The position numbers were made by a program, and so were the translations under genes. Shown piece by piece: positions 31,199-43,488 of a DNA stretch of 64,000 nt (position 1 is the first letter of the stretch; the number at the start of each line of letters is the position of its first letter). The notes under the pieces are model-generated. The model did no database searches and was not told the DNA's origin. It saw only the letters and a list, made by a program, of their open reading frames with translations. This DNA comes from Buddleja alternifolia. Taxonomy: Eukaryota; Streptophyta; Magnoliopsida; Lamiales; Scrophulariaceae. The stretch is taken from NCBI GenBank assembly GCA_019426215.1, contig CM033403.1, forward strand, positions 3,053,001 through 3,117,000, written 5' to 3'.

Positions 31199-31930
31199 GT
31201 TGATTTTTTACTAACTTTGAATGCAAATCTGATTTGTTCTAGGCATCTCATGAGTATGTTCGATATATGTATGTATATCCCTATGTGTCTAGTTTCATAT
31301 GAATAAAACGGTTCATAAATCGGAGCTTTCCACAATGAGTTATGAATTTTCTCGTGAAGACGCGCACAGCTGTTTTGAAAATAGACAGATTTTTCTCTAA
31401 CTTTGAATACAAATCTGCTTTTTTCTAGACATCTACTGAGTATGTGAGATATATGTGTGGATAGCCCTATGTGTCTAGTTTCATATGAATAAAACGGTTC
31501 ATGAATCGGAGCTTTCCACAATGAGTTATGAATTTTCTCGTGAAGACGCGCACAGCTGTTTTGAAAATTGACAGATTTGTCTCTAACTTTGAATACAAAT
31601 CTGCTTTTTTCTAGACATCTACTGAGTATGTGAGATTTTTGTGTGGATATCCCTATGTGTCTAGTTTCATATGAAGAAAACGGTTCATGAATCGGAGCTT
31701 TCCACAATGAGTTATGAATTTTCTCGTGAAGACGCGCACAGCTGTTTTGAAAGTTGACAGATTTTTCTCTAACTTTGAATACAAATCTGCTTTTTTCTAG
31801 ACATCTACTGAGTATGTGAGATATATGTGTGGATAGCCCTATGTGTCTAGTTTCATAGGAAGAAAACGGTTCATGAATCCGAGCTTTCTACAATTATTTA
31901 TGAATTTTCTTGTGAAGACGCGCACAGCTT
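31199..31930. repeat. CACTA-2 tandem array, about 4 units of ~186 bp
   Basis: Four units are marked by GAAGACGCGCACAGCT near 31358, 31547, 31731 and 31915. One unit fewer than CACTA-1; the first and last units correspond, so the change is in the middle of the array. Confidence 0.92.
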
Positions 31931-32447
31931 TCTGCACAACCGAGAAGCTCCAAAAACTTTATATCGTGATGCTTTAATTTATTTGTAGTTTTATGTGCTT
32001 TTGGATCCAATTGGTGATCAATATTTATAATATGATGCTTTATTTGTAGTTTTTTATGTGATCTATGTGATCCAACTGGTGATCAATATTTGTAGTTGTT
32101 CCCCTGGAAATATGATGTTTTATGTGATCCAACTGGTGATCAATATTTTTGTATCGTTTTGTGTTCGTTGTGGGTGAAAGATTAGAGTGTTGGGTTTGTT
32201 GTGGTTGAAATTGGTAGTATTTTTTGCGTCGTTTCCCTGTTGAGATTTTAGCTGATCGTAAGATTCGACTTCTGTTGGTTACAACCCACTGAGAAGATTA
32301 AGTCGAGAACTTGGTAGAAATATTTGTGTCGTTACTCTGCCGAATTTTTTATAGAATAATGCGAAATAAATTAAAAATAAATTTATTTAATTAATTTAAC
32401 TATCAACTGATGTTAAAATTATTTAATTTAATTAATTGAGAATTTAG

Positions 32448-35400
32448 ATGGATCGAAGTTGGATTGTAGCGGATCGTATGTAGGAGCAATATGGGAAAGG
32501 GGTGAAAGAATTCATCGACTTTGCGGTTGAGCATGCATCGGATCCGACTAGGATTAGTTGTCCATGTTTACGTTGTTGTTTTGGAAAGAGAATTAGTCCA
32601 CGTGACTTGGAAGATCATTTGGTGTGTAATGGAATTGATAAAAGCTACACACGATGGACAAGACACGGTGAAAGCAGTGCCACCTCAGCTGATTTGGGTG
32701 ATACATCATATCGATCAGTAGATTTTGACATGGATGATTATGAGCCTGATCATTTGGAGGAGATGACCAATGTGATCGAGGAGGATTTGTGAAATTGTCC
32801 CAAGATGTTCGACAATTTGACAAGTGATTCAAAGACACCCCTGTATAGTGGTAGTAATTTCACAAGATTGAAAGCAGTCCTAAACCTCTACAAGTTAAAA
32901 GCTAACAATGGGTGGAGTGATAAGAGTTTCACAGACTTACTTGGTCTATTAAAAAGTATGTTACCCGATGATAATGTGTTACCTAATCGTACTTATGAGG
33001 CTAAGAAGATGTTAACTGCAATTGGCATGGGATATGAGAGGATACATGCTTGTTTCAATGATTGCATCTTGTTTAGAAAGGACTATGCATCATTGACGGT
33101 GTGTCCCAAATGTGGCACCTCACGGTACAAGAAGAATGGATCTGCTCCTGTCAAAACAGCATGGTATTTGCCCATAATACCTAGATTTAGACGCATGTAC
33201 AGTAGTGAAGCGTTTGCCAAGGACTTGACATGGTATGCTGATAGAAGGCTTGAACAAGGGATTGAAGATAACAAGATTAGACATCCTTCAGATTCTCCTC
33301 AATGGAAAAAGATCGATAATGATTTCCCTGAATTTAGGGAAGAACCAAGAAATTTACGCCTTGTATTGGCTACAGATGGAATGAACCCACATGGCTTGCA
33401 AAGTAGCTCACATAGTACATGGCCGGTGATTTTGATGATCTACAACCTACCCCCTTCGCGATGCATGAAGCGAGAGCATATTATGATGCCTATACTAATT
33501 TCCGGGCCGAAACAACCTGGAAATGATATAGATGTCTACTTGGCCCCTTTAATTGAGGATTTGAAAGAGTTGTGGGAGACCGGTATTAAAGTGTATGATG
33601 GGTTTAGAAAAGAGAGCTTCAATCTCAGAGTTATGTTGTTTGGTACAATCAATGATTTTCCAGCAAGAGCTAATCTCGAGGGATATGGTGTACATGGGCA
33701 ATGTGCATGCCCCATATGTGTCAAGAGTACAGATCAATATAGACTCCCACACTCTCAGAAATATGCATTCCAAGGGCATCGAAGATGGTTGAATCGAGAA
33801 CATCGATATCGTCGGTGGAAGAAAGCTTTCAATGGGAGCATAGAAGAATGTCGAGCTCCTAAGTGTTTGACCGGTGAAGAGGTGTTTGAGAATGTAAAAG
33901 ACTTGGATATCAAGTTCGGAAAGACTTTTGCAGGCGGCCTTGCAAAAACTGGGTGGAAAAAAAGGTCAATTTTTTTGATTTGCCGTATTGGAAATCTTTA
34001 CATGTTAGACATTTTCTTGATATAATGCATATTGAGAAAAATGTATTTGATAGTGTCATTGGTACTCTTCTAAATGTGCCCGGCAAGACAAAAGATGGAG
34101 TAAAGGCAAGGTTGGACTTAGTTGAAATGAAGATAAGAGGTAAATTGGCACCAACAATGAAGGGAAAACGTACTTATTTACCTCCAGCAGCTCACACGCT
34201 ATCTAGAAAAGAAAAAATTGCATTATGTGAGTTTCTTTGTGGAGTGAAAGTTCCCGAAGGGTATTCTTCGAACATTAGCAGTCTTGTATCAATGAAGGAC
34301 TTGAAGCTAAAGCATATGAAGACTCATGATTGTCATGTAATCATGGATCATTTGCTACCAATTGCTTTACGGGCCATTCTGCCAAAAAAGGTGAGAGAAA
34401 CGATAACTAGATTGTGTTTCTTCTTCAAAGCAATGTGGAGCAAGGTGTTTGATCCTGAACAATTGCCTGCACTTCAGAAACAACTTGTCCTCACTTTGTG
34501 TGAGCTTGAGATGTATTTCCCACCCGCGTTTTTTGATATAATGACTCACCTACCTATTCACTTGGTTAGAGAGACACAACTTTGTGGACCAGCTTTTATG
34601 AGAGCTATGTATCCGGCTGAGCGTTATATGAAGGTATTGAAAGGCTATGTGCAAAATCGTAGCCGGCCGGAAGGTTGCATTGTTGAGCGGTACATAGTTG
34701 ATGAAGCTATTACATTTTGCACAGAATATCTGAATGATTCTAACGTTGCAGAGCTTCAAAAGTCTCCTGTTGTTGGGGGGGGGGGGGAACAGAAGGAGAA
34801 AGCGTAATTGGAAAGCAATTAGTGAGTGTTCCTGGCACACAAAAGGATCAGGCACACCTATATGTGCTCCACAACACCGATGAGGTTGAGCCATATGTTG
34901 AAGAGCACAAGGACCAACTTAGGAGAATAAATTCAAGTAAAAATGAAAGTTGGATTTCAAGAGAACATAACAAGAGTTTTATCGATTGGTTCCGAAAGTG
35001 TATTCAAGAGAAACAAAATGAGAATTCACTTTCAGTTTCAGATAAATTGGCACGGTTGTCGGTGGGCCCGGGCAGATTCGTATTTTGTCATTCGGGTTAT
35101 CGTATAAATGGTGTCACATTTTATACAAAAGACCAAGATGAACGGAGTACAATGCAGAATAGTGGGGTGAGTCTTGTAGCTGAAGCAATGCATATCTCAA
35201 GTGCGAAAGATAATAGCCCTATCTATGCCACTTTACCATATTATGGGGTGATTGAACGTATATGGGAGCTGGATTACAGTTGGTTTCGGGTGCCTGTATT
35301 TGGGTGTAGGTGGGTTGACCATAAAAATGGTGTCGATGATAGTGAAATAGGTTTTACTCGAGTAGACCTTGAAAAGGTGGGATACAAAGATGAACCTTTC

Positions 35401-35727
35401 ATTTTGGCATCTCAAGCTAAACAAGTGTTTTTTGTCACCGATCCTGTCGATAAGAGGTGGTCCATTGTTTTATCGGCAAACAAAAATACTTGTATTGAGG
35501 ATGATGGCCTATATAATGAAGATGATGGAGGAAATCCTATCTTAGGTGGTTCACAATCCACAAATAGTGACGGTGACTTGGATATCAGTGATGATGAATT
35601 GTATATGCGAGAAGATCACCAAGAAGGGATATGGATTAATCCTTCTGTTCGTCGGCGTACTAAACAAAATGGTCGTACTGAGGGATCACAAAAGATTAGT
35701 AAACCAGCGACAAAAAGAAAACGATGA
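32448..35727 (+). pseudogene. TNPD: TNPD-type transposase, broken copy
   Basis: Aligns throughout with 9078-12356 at very high identity. Four lesions are visible: TAG at 32481-32483 (codon 12; TCG in CACTA-1), TGA at 32790-32792 (CGA in CACTA-1), loss of one T in the T-run at about 33969-33976, and a net +2 change in the G-run at about 34775-34788. Open pieces are 32502-32792, 32805-34025, 33953-34807 and 34822-35727. The catalytic-motif regions remain readable in separate frames, but no single transposase can be made. The second gene downstream is not similarly damaged. Confidence 0.95.
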
Positions 35728-36084
35728 AAGGTATTTGAACTTATTTGATAATTATATGAGTAACTTATTTGAACTCTTTTGTTAAGTATGCAGTTAAAGT
35801 GTAAATTATATTGAACCAGCTTGTAATATTATATTAGTGAATGAGTTACACTAACTTCTGTATTTTTTTGCTTTTGTAGGTCGATACCGTATACCACCAC
35901 AGTCACCCTCTCCTCCGCCACTACCACGACGACCACTACCAATGTAAGCTTATCAATATTTGGTTTTGTATTTTTTGATGTGATTTATATGATCCAACTG
36001 ATTAATGATGTGATTAATGCATATATATTTATTTTCGTTTGTTGTTGTTGAAATATTTGAATTTTCACTTATGAAATCTTGTAG

Positions 36085-39000
36085 ATGGATTCTGGAGGTG
36101 CTGCAAACCCAAGTGTTGAAAGTGAGATACGGAGAGGTATTACAGCAATGAAGAAAGTAATAAAGGCCAAAAGTAAAGGCATAAAGCTACAAGTTGGTTG
36201 GAACGAGTATGGTCAACCAGTTGACCCAAATAAATCAACTTTTGTTGGTTACATTGGCGTGATAGCTCGTGACAGGGTCCTTATTACTATCAGTGATTGG
36301 CGCAGCGTCCCTGCAGCAATAAAATATGCCATTTGGAATGAAATAGCTGTAAGTTAGTTATTATATATTATGTTTTTAATTGGTAAATGTAGTTTTTTTT
36401 TCTCTAAATTAACATTTTTTATATACTTTGTTCTTTGTTTTTTATAGTTGGCCTTTGATATTGACGAAAGTAGACAGAAGTTCGTCTTAGCCGAGGCTGG
36501 GAAGCTAGCTCGAAACTACAGGAGCTACTTGACCAGAATCTGGGTAGAGGATGATGATGGGAACATTAATTCAAGCCCACCCGAAAAATATCGTATATCT
36601 CAAGAAGATTGGACAAAATTTGTAGAAATACGCCAAAGTGAAGCTTTTCAGGTAATTATTTTAATTTATGGTTTCATTTTAATTTATTTGAAACTATATA
36701 CATTGACTAATGCCTTGATTATATAATGAACAGCAACTACGTAAGGACAATTCTGAAAGAGCAAAGGACCCTGAATATCCTTACAGGGCATCACGTCTTG
36801 GATATGCTCAAGTGGAGTATATTGAGGTACGTAGTTCGTTACAAGTTGTAATTCTAATCAAATTTCCTTACAAATTTTCTAATCAAATTTCCTTAATTAC
36901 AAATTTTCTAATCAAATTTATTTCCTTACAAATTTTCTTATATAGAAGCATAAAAGAAAGGATGCTGGGTCAGATGTCACAGAGCTGACACGAGCACTAG
37001 TGTGGAGGGTTGCACATTCTGACAGCCAGAACAAGATTGATAATGTCAATGTTAAAAGAGTAGTGGAATCAATGGTGAGTTATTTGCAATTTTAGTTATA
37101 TAGTGTGTTGTATGCTTTTTTAAAAATAATTTTAAAATAACAAATTTTTGTATTTTTTAAATGTATTATTACAGGAAAGCTTATCACAGGAGGGTAGCCA
37201 CAGTGGACCCGAGAAGACCCGAAATGATATAATGGCTATAGCTCTTAAAAAGAAGGAGCATCCGGGTCGAGTTAGGGGTGTAGGCTTTGGGGTATCCCAA
37301 ACAGATTACTTTTCGGATTCAAAGCCTTCAAAAAATACGGTGATTGATAACTTGCAAGACACGGTTCAAATGCTCACTCAATCACTATTCGAATTGCGAC
37401 GCGAGTTTGAGCAGCATAGGGCGTCTGGGTCGTCGCAGCAGCCACATACAGAAGAGGCGGTTTCTTTGAAAGATAGCTGCCCAGAAGTGAAAGACCTTCC
37501 TCAGGTAATTAATGAAAAGCATATTGTTTAGTGATAATGTAACTTACAATCCTATATTTCTGTATGATATACAACATTTTCTAATATAATGGTATATATA
37601 TATATATGTAGGATGTGGTGCAGTGTCAATTAGCACTTTCTACACCGTGTTATCGTTTGGTGGCAATAGGAACAATGTACAATCAACCAAAGGATAGAAC
37701 ATTGCATACATGTCCATTAGCCTCCCACCTCGTGAAAGTGTCGATTGACATTGCAATTGAAGATATTGCACCCTTACCAGTCCCTCTCGATGATGAAGGA
37801 GTGTTCACAGTATCTGAGGCTGTGGGATACATGGTTGCTTGGCCTAAGAGTCTTGTGATTGTCGGTGATGCATCGGTACGTAATTATTAATAGTTGGTCA
37901 TTATTAAATTATAACAATTGTTTAATGTTAATAAATATACTTTCATTGATAACGCCCACGTTTTGTTTTCTTTTGCTTATAGTCTCTCGGAAAATCCAAA
38001 TCATCACTCGGAAAAAGCAAATCAGAGATGACGAAGCACTCACATGTCAAAAATACACCTCTAGTGGCCAACCCTCCTTCTCTAGTGGCCAACCCTCCTG
38101 CTCCACCCCCTAATTCACTTGCAATTCTTGAAAGGTTCTTTGGGATGATGGCTGCTGATAACACTATCCGGATAGACATACCCGAGGAAATCTTCAATAT
38201 CCCCTTTCCAGAATATATTGGGCGGGAGGAGATCGGTGACTTTGTGCATAAAGAACAGATAGGAGCCTCTATCATTACTGCTTACATCAAGTAAGTTTTT
38301 AAATATTAATTAAGAAAAAGTAAGCTTTTAATTAAATTATTTTACTGCATTAATTTGAACTATGTTTATTTTTGTTACTCAAATTTATTTTATGCTCAAT
38401 TGTAGGTGTTTGTGGGTTAATCACGCGGTCCCCGAACAAAAACAAAATAAATTCGGGTTCCTTAGCCCACATTCTATATCTGCGGGAGCAGGAATTACTC
38501 CCACGCAGCTTGTTGACAAATCGCAATATATAGCAAATACTATGATAGCTAGTGCACTGGAGGGGAAGTTGTTTCTTGCACCTTACAAGTCCAGGTGAGC
38601 TACTAAAGACACATTGTTATTTTGTAAAATTTGTTACGTAGGCATAACTAATTTAAAATTTTTCTTTTGAATATGCTGATTAGGGGCCATTGGTTGTTGC
38701 TCGTGATTGATCCAATTAAAGAGATCGTTTATTATTTGGATTCTTTGCACGGTAATCCAAATAACCGACATGATATGAAAGATATGATCAATAGGTAAGT
38801 TTTATCATTCAATTAAATGTATCCATTATATTATATTTAATATTAAGTTTAAAGTATATATATTATAACTAGACTTCATATATATATATTTGCTTGATAT
38901 TGACATATTTCCTTGATTTTTGATGTTTTTAACAGCGCTGTCTTGATGTTTCGAGCAAATAAAAACAACCAAAAGATCAAATCAAAAAACAAGGCCTGTA

Positions 39001-39412
39001 CATGGAGTTGTATACAGGTTAGTTTAATTATATTATTTTAATTATAGTTTCAAGAAATTATTCGTATAAAAGTTATTTGTTCTAATACAATTTTGATTTG
39101 AATTTAATTTGTAGTGCCCCATTCAAATAAATGCCATAGATTGTGGGTTCTTCGTCATGAAATTCATGAAAGATATTATTAGACACGGAGAATCTATAAT
39201 CCCACCGACGGTATGCATAATCCTAATTAATATTAATCAAATTCTAATGTCCCTTTTAAGTTATTAAACATTTTTGTTGGATTTTAATATTTGTCTTGTA
39301 GTACTTTGCTGATTGTCAGTACGCCACTTACACTATAGAGCAACTTGATGAAGCACGTTCTGAATTGGCACAATACATTTTTAAATGCGCTTTTGATATG
39401 CCGGCGGTGTAA
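36085..39412 (+). CDS. CACTA second gene, copy 2: Transposase_24-like / DUF8039-like / C48 protease fusion
   Basis: Exons by alignment with CACTA-1: 36085-36348, 36448-36651, 36734-36826, 36946-37074, 37175-37504, 37612-37875, 37983-38290, 38406-38594, 38684-38794, 38936-39017, 39115-39210, 39302-39412. Exon lengths equal those of CACTA-1 and every GT-AG site is kept, although the last acceptor is GTAG rather than GCAG. Protease motifs GHWLLLVIDP, YYLDSLHG and CPIQINAIDCGFF are intact. A few amino-acid changes occur (for example DY to EY near residue 43). The intron before exon 6 has a shorter TA run. If transcribed it should give the same type of 726 aa protein although TNPD beside it is dead. 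Confidence 0.83.
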
Positions 39413-39669
39413 GTTGAAAATTATTGTAAATTTTTATTTGATTTAAAAGCAGTGATTAGTTTATATTGGTTTATTGTAAACTCGTTATTATTTGTAATTA
39501 TTGGAGATTATTATTTGGTGAATGAAATTAATTTTGGATTTGAATTTGTTGTTTCTGTTGAGCAATTGGTTTGTTTTATGTGTTATTGATGAGTTGAATT
39601 TTGAGCTTGTGGGAAGGATATAGCTCCAGCTGAAATTATAACAGAAAAAAATAAAAATAAAAAAAATCA

Positions 39670-39991
39670 TGTTACAGCGGTTCGTTGATGAACCGCTGTA
39701 ACAGTGAACACTGTTACAGCGGTTCAGAAACGAACCGCTGTAACAGTGAACCCTGTTACAGCGGTTCGTTTCGGAACCGCTGTAACAGGCAACGGCTTTT
39801 ACAGTTAATTTTTTTTTTTTTTACCTATTACAGCGGTTCGTTATTGAACCGCTGTAATAGGGCTCATTTTACAGCGGTTTTTAACCGCTGTAATAGTAAA
39901 CATACCAATTACAGCGATACGTATTACAGCGGTTAAAACCGCTGTAATAGTGAAAAAAAAACCGCTGTAACAGACCTCTTCTGTACTAGTG
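39670..39991. repeat. CACTA-2 right subterminal palindromes and terminus
   Basis: Same spacers as CACTA-1, but the three leading palindromes carry loops CGTTGATG, CAGAAACG and CGTTTCGG, so the loop order and orientation differ from CACTA-1. The remainder to CTTCTGTACTAGTG matches. Confidence 0.88.
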
Positions 39992-40145
39992 TCAATGACT
40001 TGGGGATCGATGCAGCCATTTTTGAGCCGGCGAGGAGAATGGTTGGCAACGCTGAATTAGGCCCTTCTCCCAGAGGTGGAACGATTTGGTTTTCTTCATA
40101 GGATGATGTGAGGATTTGTTGATTTTCTTCCAATGTCGCCATCAT
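39992..40145 (-). pseudogene. G1 gag start
   Basis: The ATG at 40145 (MMATLEENQQILTSSYEENQ) lies about 25 bp after the primer binding site on the minus strand, the expected position for a gypsy gag start. About 50 codons are open up to the CACTA-2 insertion at 39991, after which sequence resumes at 30108 with several stops. This N-terminal stretch is acidic, then Ala/Leu-rich, with no recognised domain. Confidence 0.7.
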
Positions 40146-40167
40146 TACTCACGTCTTCAACTCAGAT

Positions 40168-40185
40168 TTCCCATAGATGGCGCCA
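40168..40185 (-). other. G1 primer binding site
   Basis: The minus strand reads TGGCGCCATCTATGGGAA two bases after the LTR end AACCGCATCA. TGGCGCC sites are typical of several plant gypsy lineages. It differs from the T1 site (TGGCGCCGTCTGTGGGAA) at two positions. Confidence 0.85.
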
Positions 40186-40187
40186 CT

Positions 40188-40862
40188 TGATGCGGTTCAT
40201 TTTTACACCAAGAAAATCCCGCTAATTAAAACGCGATTTTATTTATATGAAGATGAAAAATCTAGAACACGAATAATTTTCCAAACAAATATAAAACTTT
40301 AAGTAAAATACAAACAAGAGAAACACTTTAAATTTCCATTTTATTAATTTTTGGCTTTCTCTCGAAAGAGATGAAGAACATAGAAAATAAGATACTTTTT
40401 TCTCTTAATTGTAAATCTAACTTTACAAATGATGAATTTCCTCCTCTTTATAGACCATGAAGGCCAAATTTTCCCCTTACATTGTTGTGGTTGGGCGATT
40501 TTTACCACCTTTGAGGGGATGAGGAATCATCTCCCCTCTTTTGAAGGATATAAGTTATGATTACATACAATTTGATCCTTATCTACTCTTATCCCTTCTC
40601 GAGCTATCCCTTCTTTAGCCATGCCGTTCATTATTTCTTTCAGCTATCTTTCAGCTTGCTTGTGGTTCACCCGGCTATACCTTTTAGGTAGCTAATTAAT
40701 ACTCTGACTCCTAGGTTTCCTTTGAGCTTCTTTCATGAACCCTTCTCAGAATGTATATTCATTTGGTCCTTTTTCTTATTTTTAGCCCACTGCTTCGTCT
40801 CTTCTTGGGCCCATTGTTTAATAAAGCCCAAGACCATGTCGTAATAATTTACGAGCATATCA
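40188..40862 (-). repeat. G1 5' LTR (675 bp)
   Basis: Minus-strand start TGATATGCTCGTAAATT (40862) and end AACCGCATCA (40188), with TGATATG/GCATCA as short inverted tips. The inner edge is fixed by the primer site and the outer edge by the change to A1 sequence. Its partner LTR is outside the window. Confidence 0.78.
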
Positions 40863-41236
40863 ACTGCAAAAAAAGACATTGGATTGCAGTCCTAGACGGA
40901 GGTCCATAAGTTGGAGAAACAAAATTAAGGATTCCTGGATTTTCGGACCGTGGTCTGATGGTCGGATGCAAGTTCCCTGAATTTTTAGACCGCGGTCTAA
41001 GTCATATTTGCTCCAAAATGCTGGATCCCTGAAATTTGGACCGCGGTCTAAGTCTTCCAGGACCGCGATCCAATACCTTGAATGCGAAGTACTTGAGAAT
41101 TGGAGTGCGAAAGAGTAAGTGCCTTGAAGATTTGATTCCCTGAAACGAGAAATTGAAATAATTCAGCTAAAGAAAAGAAAAGAAAACAAAAAATAACGGA
41201 AACGAAACAAAACGTGGATTGCCTCCCACGAAGCGC
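40863..41236 (-). other. A1 region downstream of pol, with GC palindromes
   Basis: Non-coding. It carries four copies of a GGACCGCGGTCC-like palindrome at 40945-40956, 40987-40998, 41038-41049 and 41060-41071. Nearer to pol is the Athila-typical sequence coding ALRGRQ (about 41220-41236) just after the integrase stop. Confidence 0.7.
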
Positions 41237-42421
41237 TTATTTATAGTCATTAGCTTGACGTTTCAAGTGTGGGTCATGGGGATGGATCATGAAGCGGGCG
41301 GTTTTCTTGTCCTTACTCCATCCTTGATGAGAATAATGCTTCAACCGGTGCCCATTTACGGTAAAAGCGCCCTTCACCTCTTCATGAATCTCAATGGCTC
41401 CGGATGGAAAAACCTTAGTCATGGCGAAGAGACCCGACCACTTTGAGCGGAGTTTTTCGGGAAAAAGTCAAAGGCGAGAGTTGTACAGAAGTACCACATT
41501 CCCAATCTTAGATTCCCGAGGTGTGATACGTTGGTCATGACATTTCTTAGTTCTTTCTTTATACAACTTGGCATTCTCATACGCCTCATGTCGAAATTCA
41601 TCAAGCTCGTTGAGTTGGAGTAACCTGTTTTGACCTACAACTTGCATATCAAAGTTAAGCATTTTTATGGCCCAATACGCCCTATGCTCAAGCTTAACGG
41701 GGAGGTGACATGCTTTCCCGAAAACAAGACGGTAAGGTGACATGCCTATAGGGATTTTAAACGCTGTTCGATATGCCCAAAGGGCATCATCCAACTTAAG
41801 AGACCAATCCTTCCTAGAGGAACTAACCATTTTCTCTAGGATACATTTAAGTTCCCTATTCGACACTTCAACCTGTCCACTAGTTTGAGGGTGATACGGG
41901 GTAGAGACCTTGCGAGTGACACCATATTTAGTTAAAAGTGCGTCAAATTGTTTGTTTCAAAAATGGGTGCCACCATCACTAATGATTGCTCGAGGAGTGC
42001 CAAAACGAGTAAAAATATGCTTCTTTAAAAATCTTATCACTACCCGAGCATCATTAGTTTGGAAGGCTTCTGTTTCAGCCCACTTTGACACGTAATCAAC
42101 TACTACTAGTATGTATTTGTGGGAATGAAAACTAGGGAAAGGGCCCATAAAATCAATTCCCCACACATCAAAAAGCTCACATTCTAGCATATTATTTAAA
42201 GGCATCTCATGCTTTCGAGAAATATTACCAACATGTTGGCATTTATCACATGACGCAACAAAAGAATGACTATCTTTAAATAAAGTAGGCCAGAAGAAAC
42301 CTGATTGTAGCACCTTGAGAGCGGTCTTAGTGGGTCCGAAATGTCCACCAACAACACCATCATGACAGTGGCTTAAAATAGACATTATCTCCTCAAATGG
42401 AACACACCTCCGAAAGGGATC
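41237..42421 (-). pseudogene. A1 integrase and C-terminal tail
   Basis: Minus strand. The HHCC zinc region is at 42370-42240 ([12 protein letters not shown], then CDKCQ). The catalytic core has [10 protein letters not shown] (first acid), IISDGGTHF (second acid), then a stop and shift near 41957, and [13 protein letters not shown] with the third acid. The Athila-specific stretch [38 protein letters not shown] follows. The C-terminal tail (41422-41237) reads KKTARFMIHPHDPHLKRQ. Integrase would insert A1 cDNA. Breaks at about 41957, 41867 and 41440 make it a pseudogene. Confidence 0.9.
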
Positions 42422-43483
42422 ATCCCATAGACAGTGCTAAACTTAAGATAGGAATTTCTTCCTCTGATGATAAGTAAGATCTAGGGAAAGTTCCCGTGTG
42501 ACAAGATAATTTGCATAGTCAGCATACCAAGGGTGGGGTCCGTTAACTATAGCATAGAGATGTTCATCCGGGAAATCTTCTGATATTGGTGTCTCATCTA
42601 AAGTATCTACTCGATATTCCTCAATTCTAGAGAGGTGGTCCGCGACAACGTTTTCTACCCTCTTTTTATCTCAAATCTCTAGGTCATATTATTGTAGCAA
42701 CAGAATCCATCGGAACAATCTAGGTTTGGCATCCTTTTAAGAGAAGAGGTACTTAAGGGCCGAATGGTCCGTGTATATAATCACTTTGTTCATGACAAGG
42801 TATGAATGGAACTTATCAAAGGCGAATACGACAGCTAGTAACTCTCTTTAAGTAGTTGCATAATTTTGTTGTGCATCAATAAGTGTCTTACTAGCATAGT
42901 AAATTGTTCTAAATACCTTGTCCTTGCGTTCACAAAGGACTGCACTGACTGCAAAACCACTGGCATCGTACATTAGCACAAATGGGAGGCTCCAATCGGG
43001 TGCCACCATCACGGGAGCCATGATCAACTTTTCTCGAAGAGTGTCAAATACTTACAAGCACAAAGCATCAAAATCAAGTGGTACATCTTTGATGAGGAGG
43101 TAAAACAGAGGTTTAGAAATATCTGAAAAATTCGTAATAAACAGTCTGTAAAACCCGACGTGACCCAAGAAACTCCTCACTCCTTTGACAGATGTGGGAG
43201 GAGGGAGTTTCTCAATTACTTCCACTTTAGTGGGATCCACCTCAATGCCCTTTTGTGAGATACGATGGCCCAAAACTATGCCCTCCTGTACCATAAAGTG
43301 ACATTTCTCCTAATTTAAAACAAGGTTAGTGTTCTCACTTCTCTGTAAAACCAATGACAAATTATTCAAACAAGCATCAAATGAAGATCCAAAAACAGAG
43401 ACGTCGCCTATGAATATCTCAATAAAACTTGCAACCATGTCATGAAAGATAGCCATCATACAACGATGAAAAGTGGCAGGTAC
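42422..43483 (-). pseudogene. A1 reverse transcriptase C-terminal half and RNase H
   Basis: Resumes after the T1 insertion with VPATFHRCMMAIFHDMV. The catalytic motif here reads FIGDVSVFG, where Athila has FMDD, so the first catalytic Asp of the pair is Gly. GIVLGHRISQKGIEVD and IEKLPPPTSVKGVRSFLGH follow, then RNase H with VLMYDASGFAVSAVL and VIIYTDHSALKYLFS. In-frame stops occur at about 43312, 43050, 42850 and 42740, among others. RNase H would remove the RNA strand during cDNA synthesis. It is inactive. Confidence 0.9.
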
Positions 43484-43488
43484 ATTAC

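Larger units (their letters stand above)
30109..39991 (+). mobile_element. CACTA-2: second CACTA element, 9,883 bp, TNPD disabled
   Basis: Same termini as CACTA-1, with perfect 3 bp target duplication TCA (30106-30108 and 39992-39994). Gene order and orientation are the same, and the sequence is nearly identical by eye. It differs by one fewer tandem unit, a shorter CCG run, a rearranged right subterminal block, and disabling changes in TNPD. It sits in the gag N-terminal region of G1, the same host element as CACTA-1. It could be mobilised only by TNPD from elsewhere. Confidence 0.95.
5987..40862 (-). mobile_element. G1: Tat-like Ty3/gypsy element in pieces
   Basis: Reading the minus strand and skipping insertions gives: 5' LTR 40188-40862, PBS near 40168-40185, gag start 40145-39992, gag N-terminal repeats 30108-29124, gag core 17963-16625, and protease 6584-5987. 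The pieces are colinear: each break is explained by a later insertion with its own target duplication (TCA for CACTA-2, AAAAC for C2, AGA for CACTA-1). RT, integrase and the 3' LTR would lie left of C1, outside the window. The PBS begins TGGCGCC, and the gag and protease motifs resemble those of T1, so I place it near the Tat lineage. It abuts A1 at 40862/40863. Confidence 0.85.
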
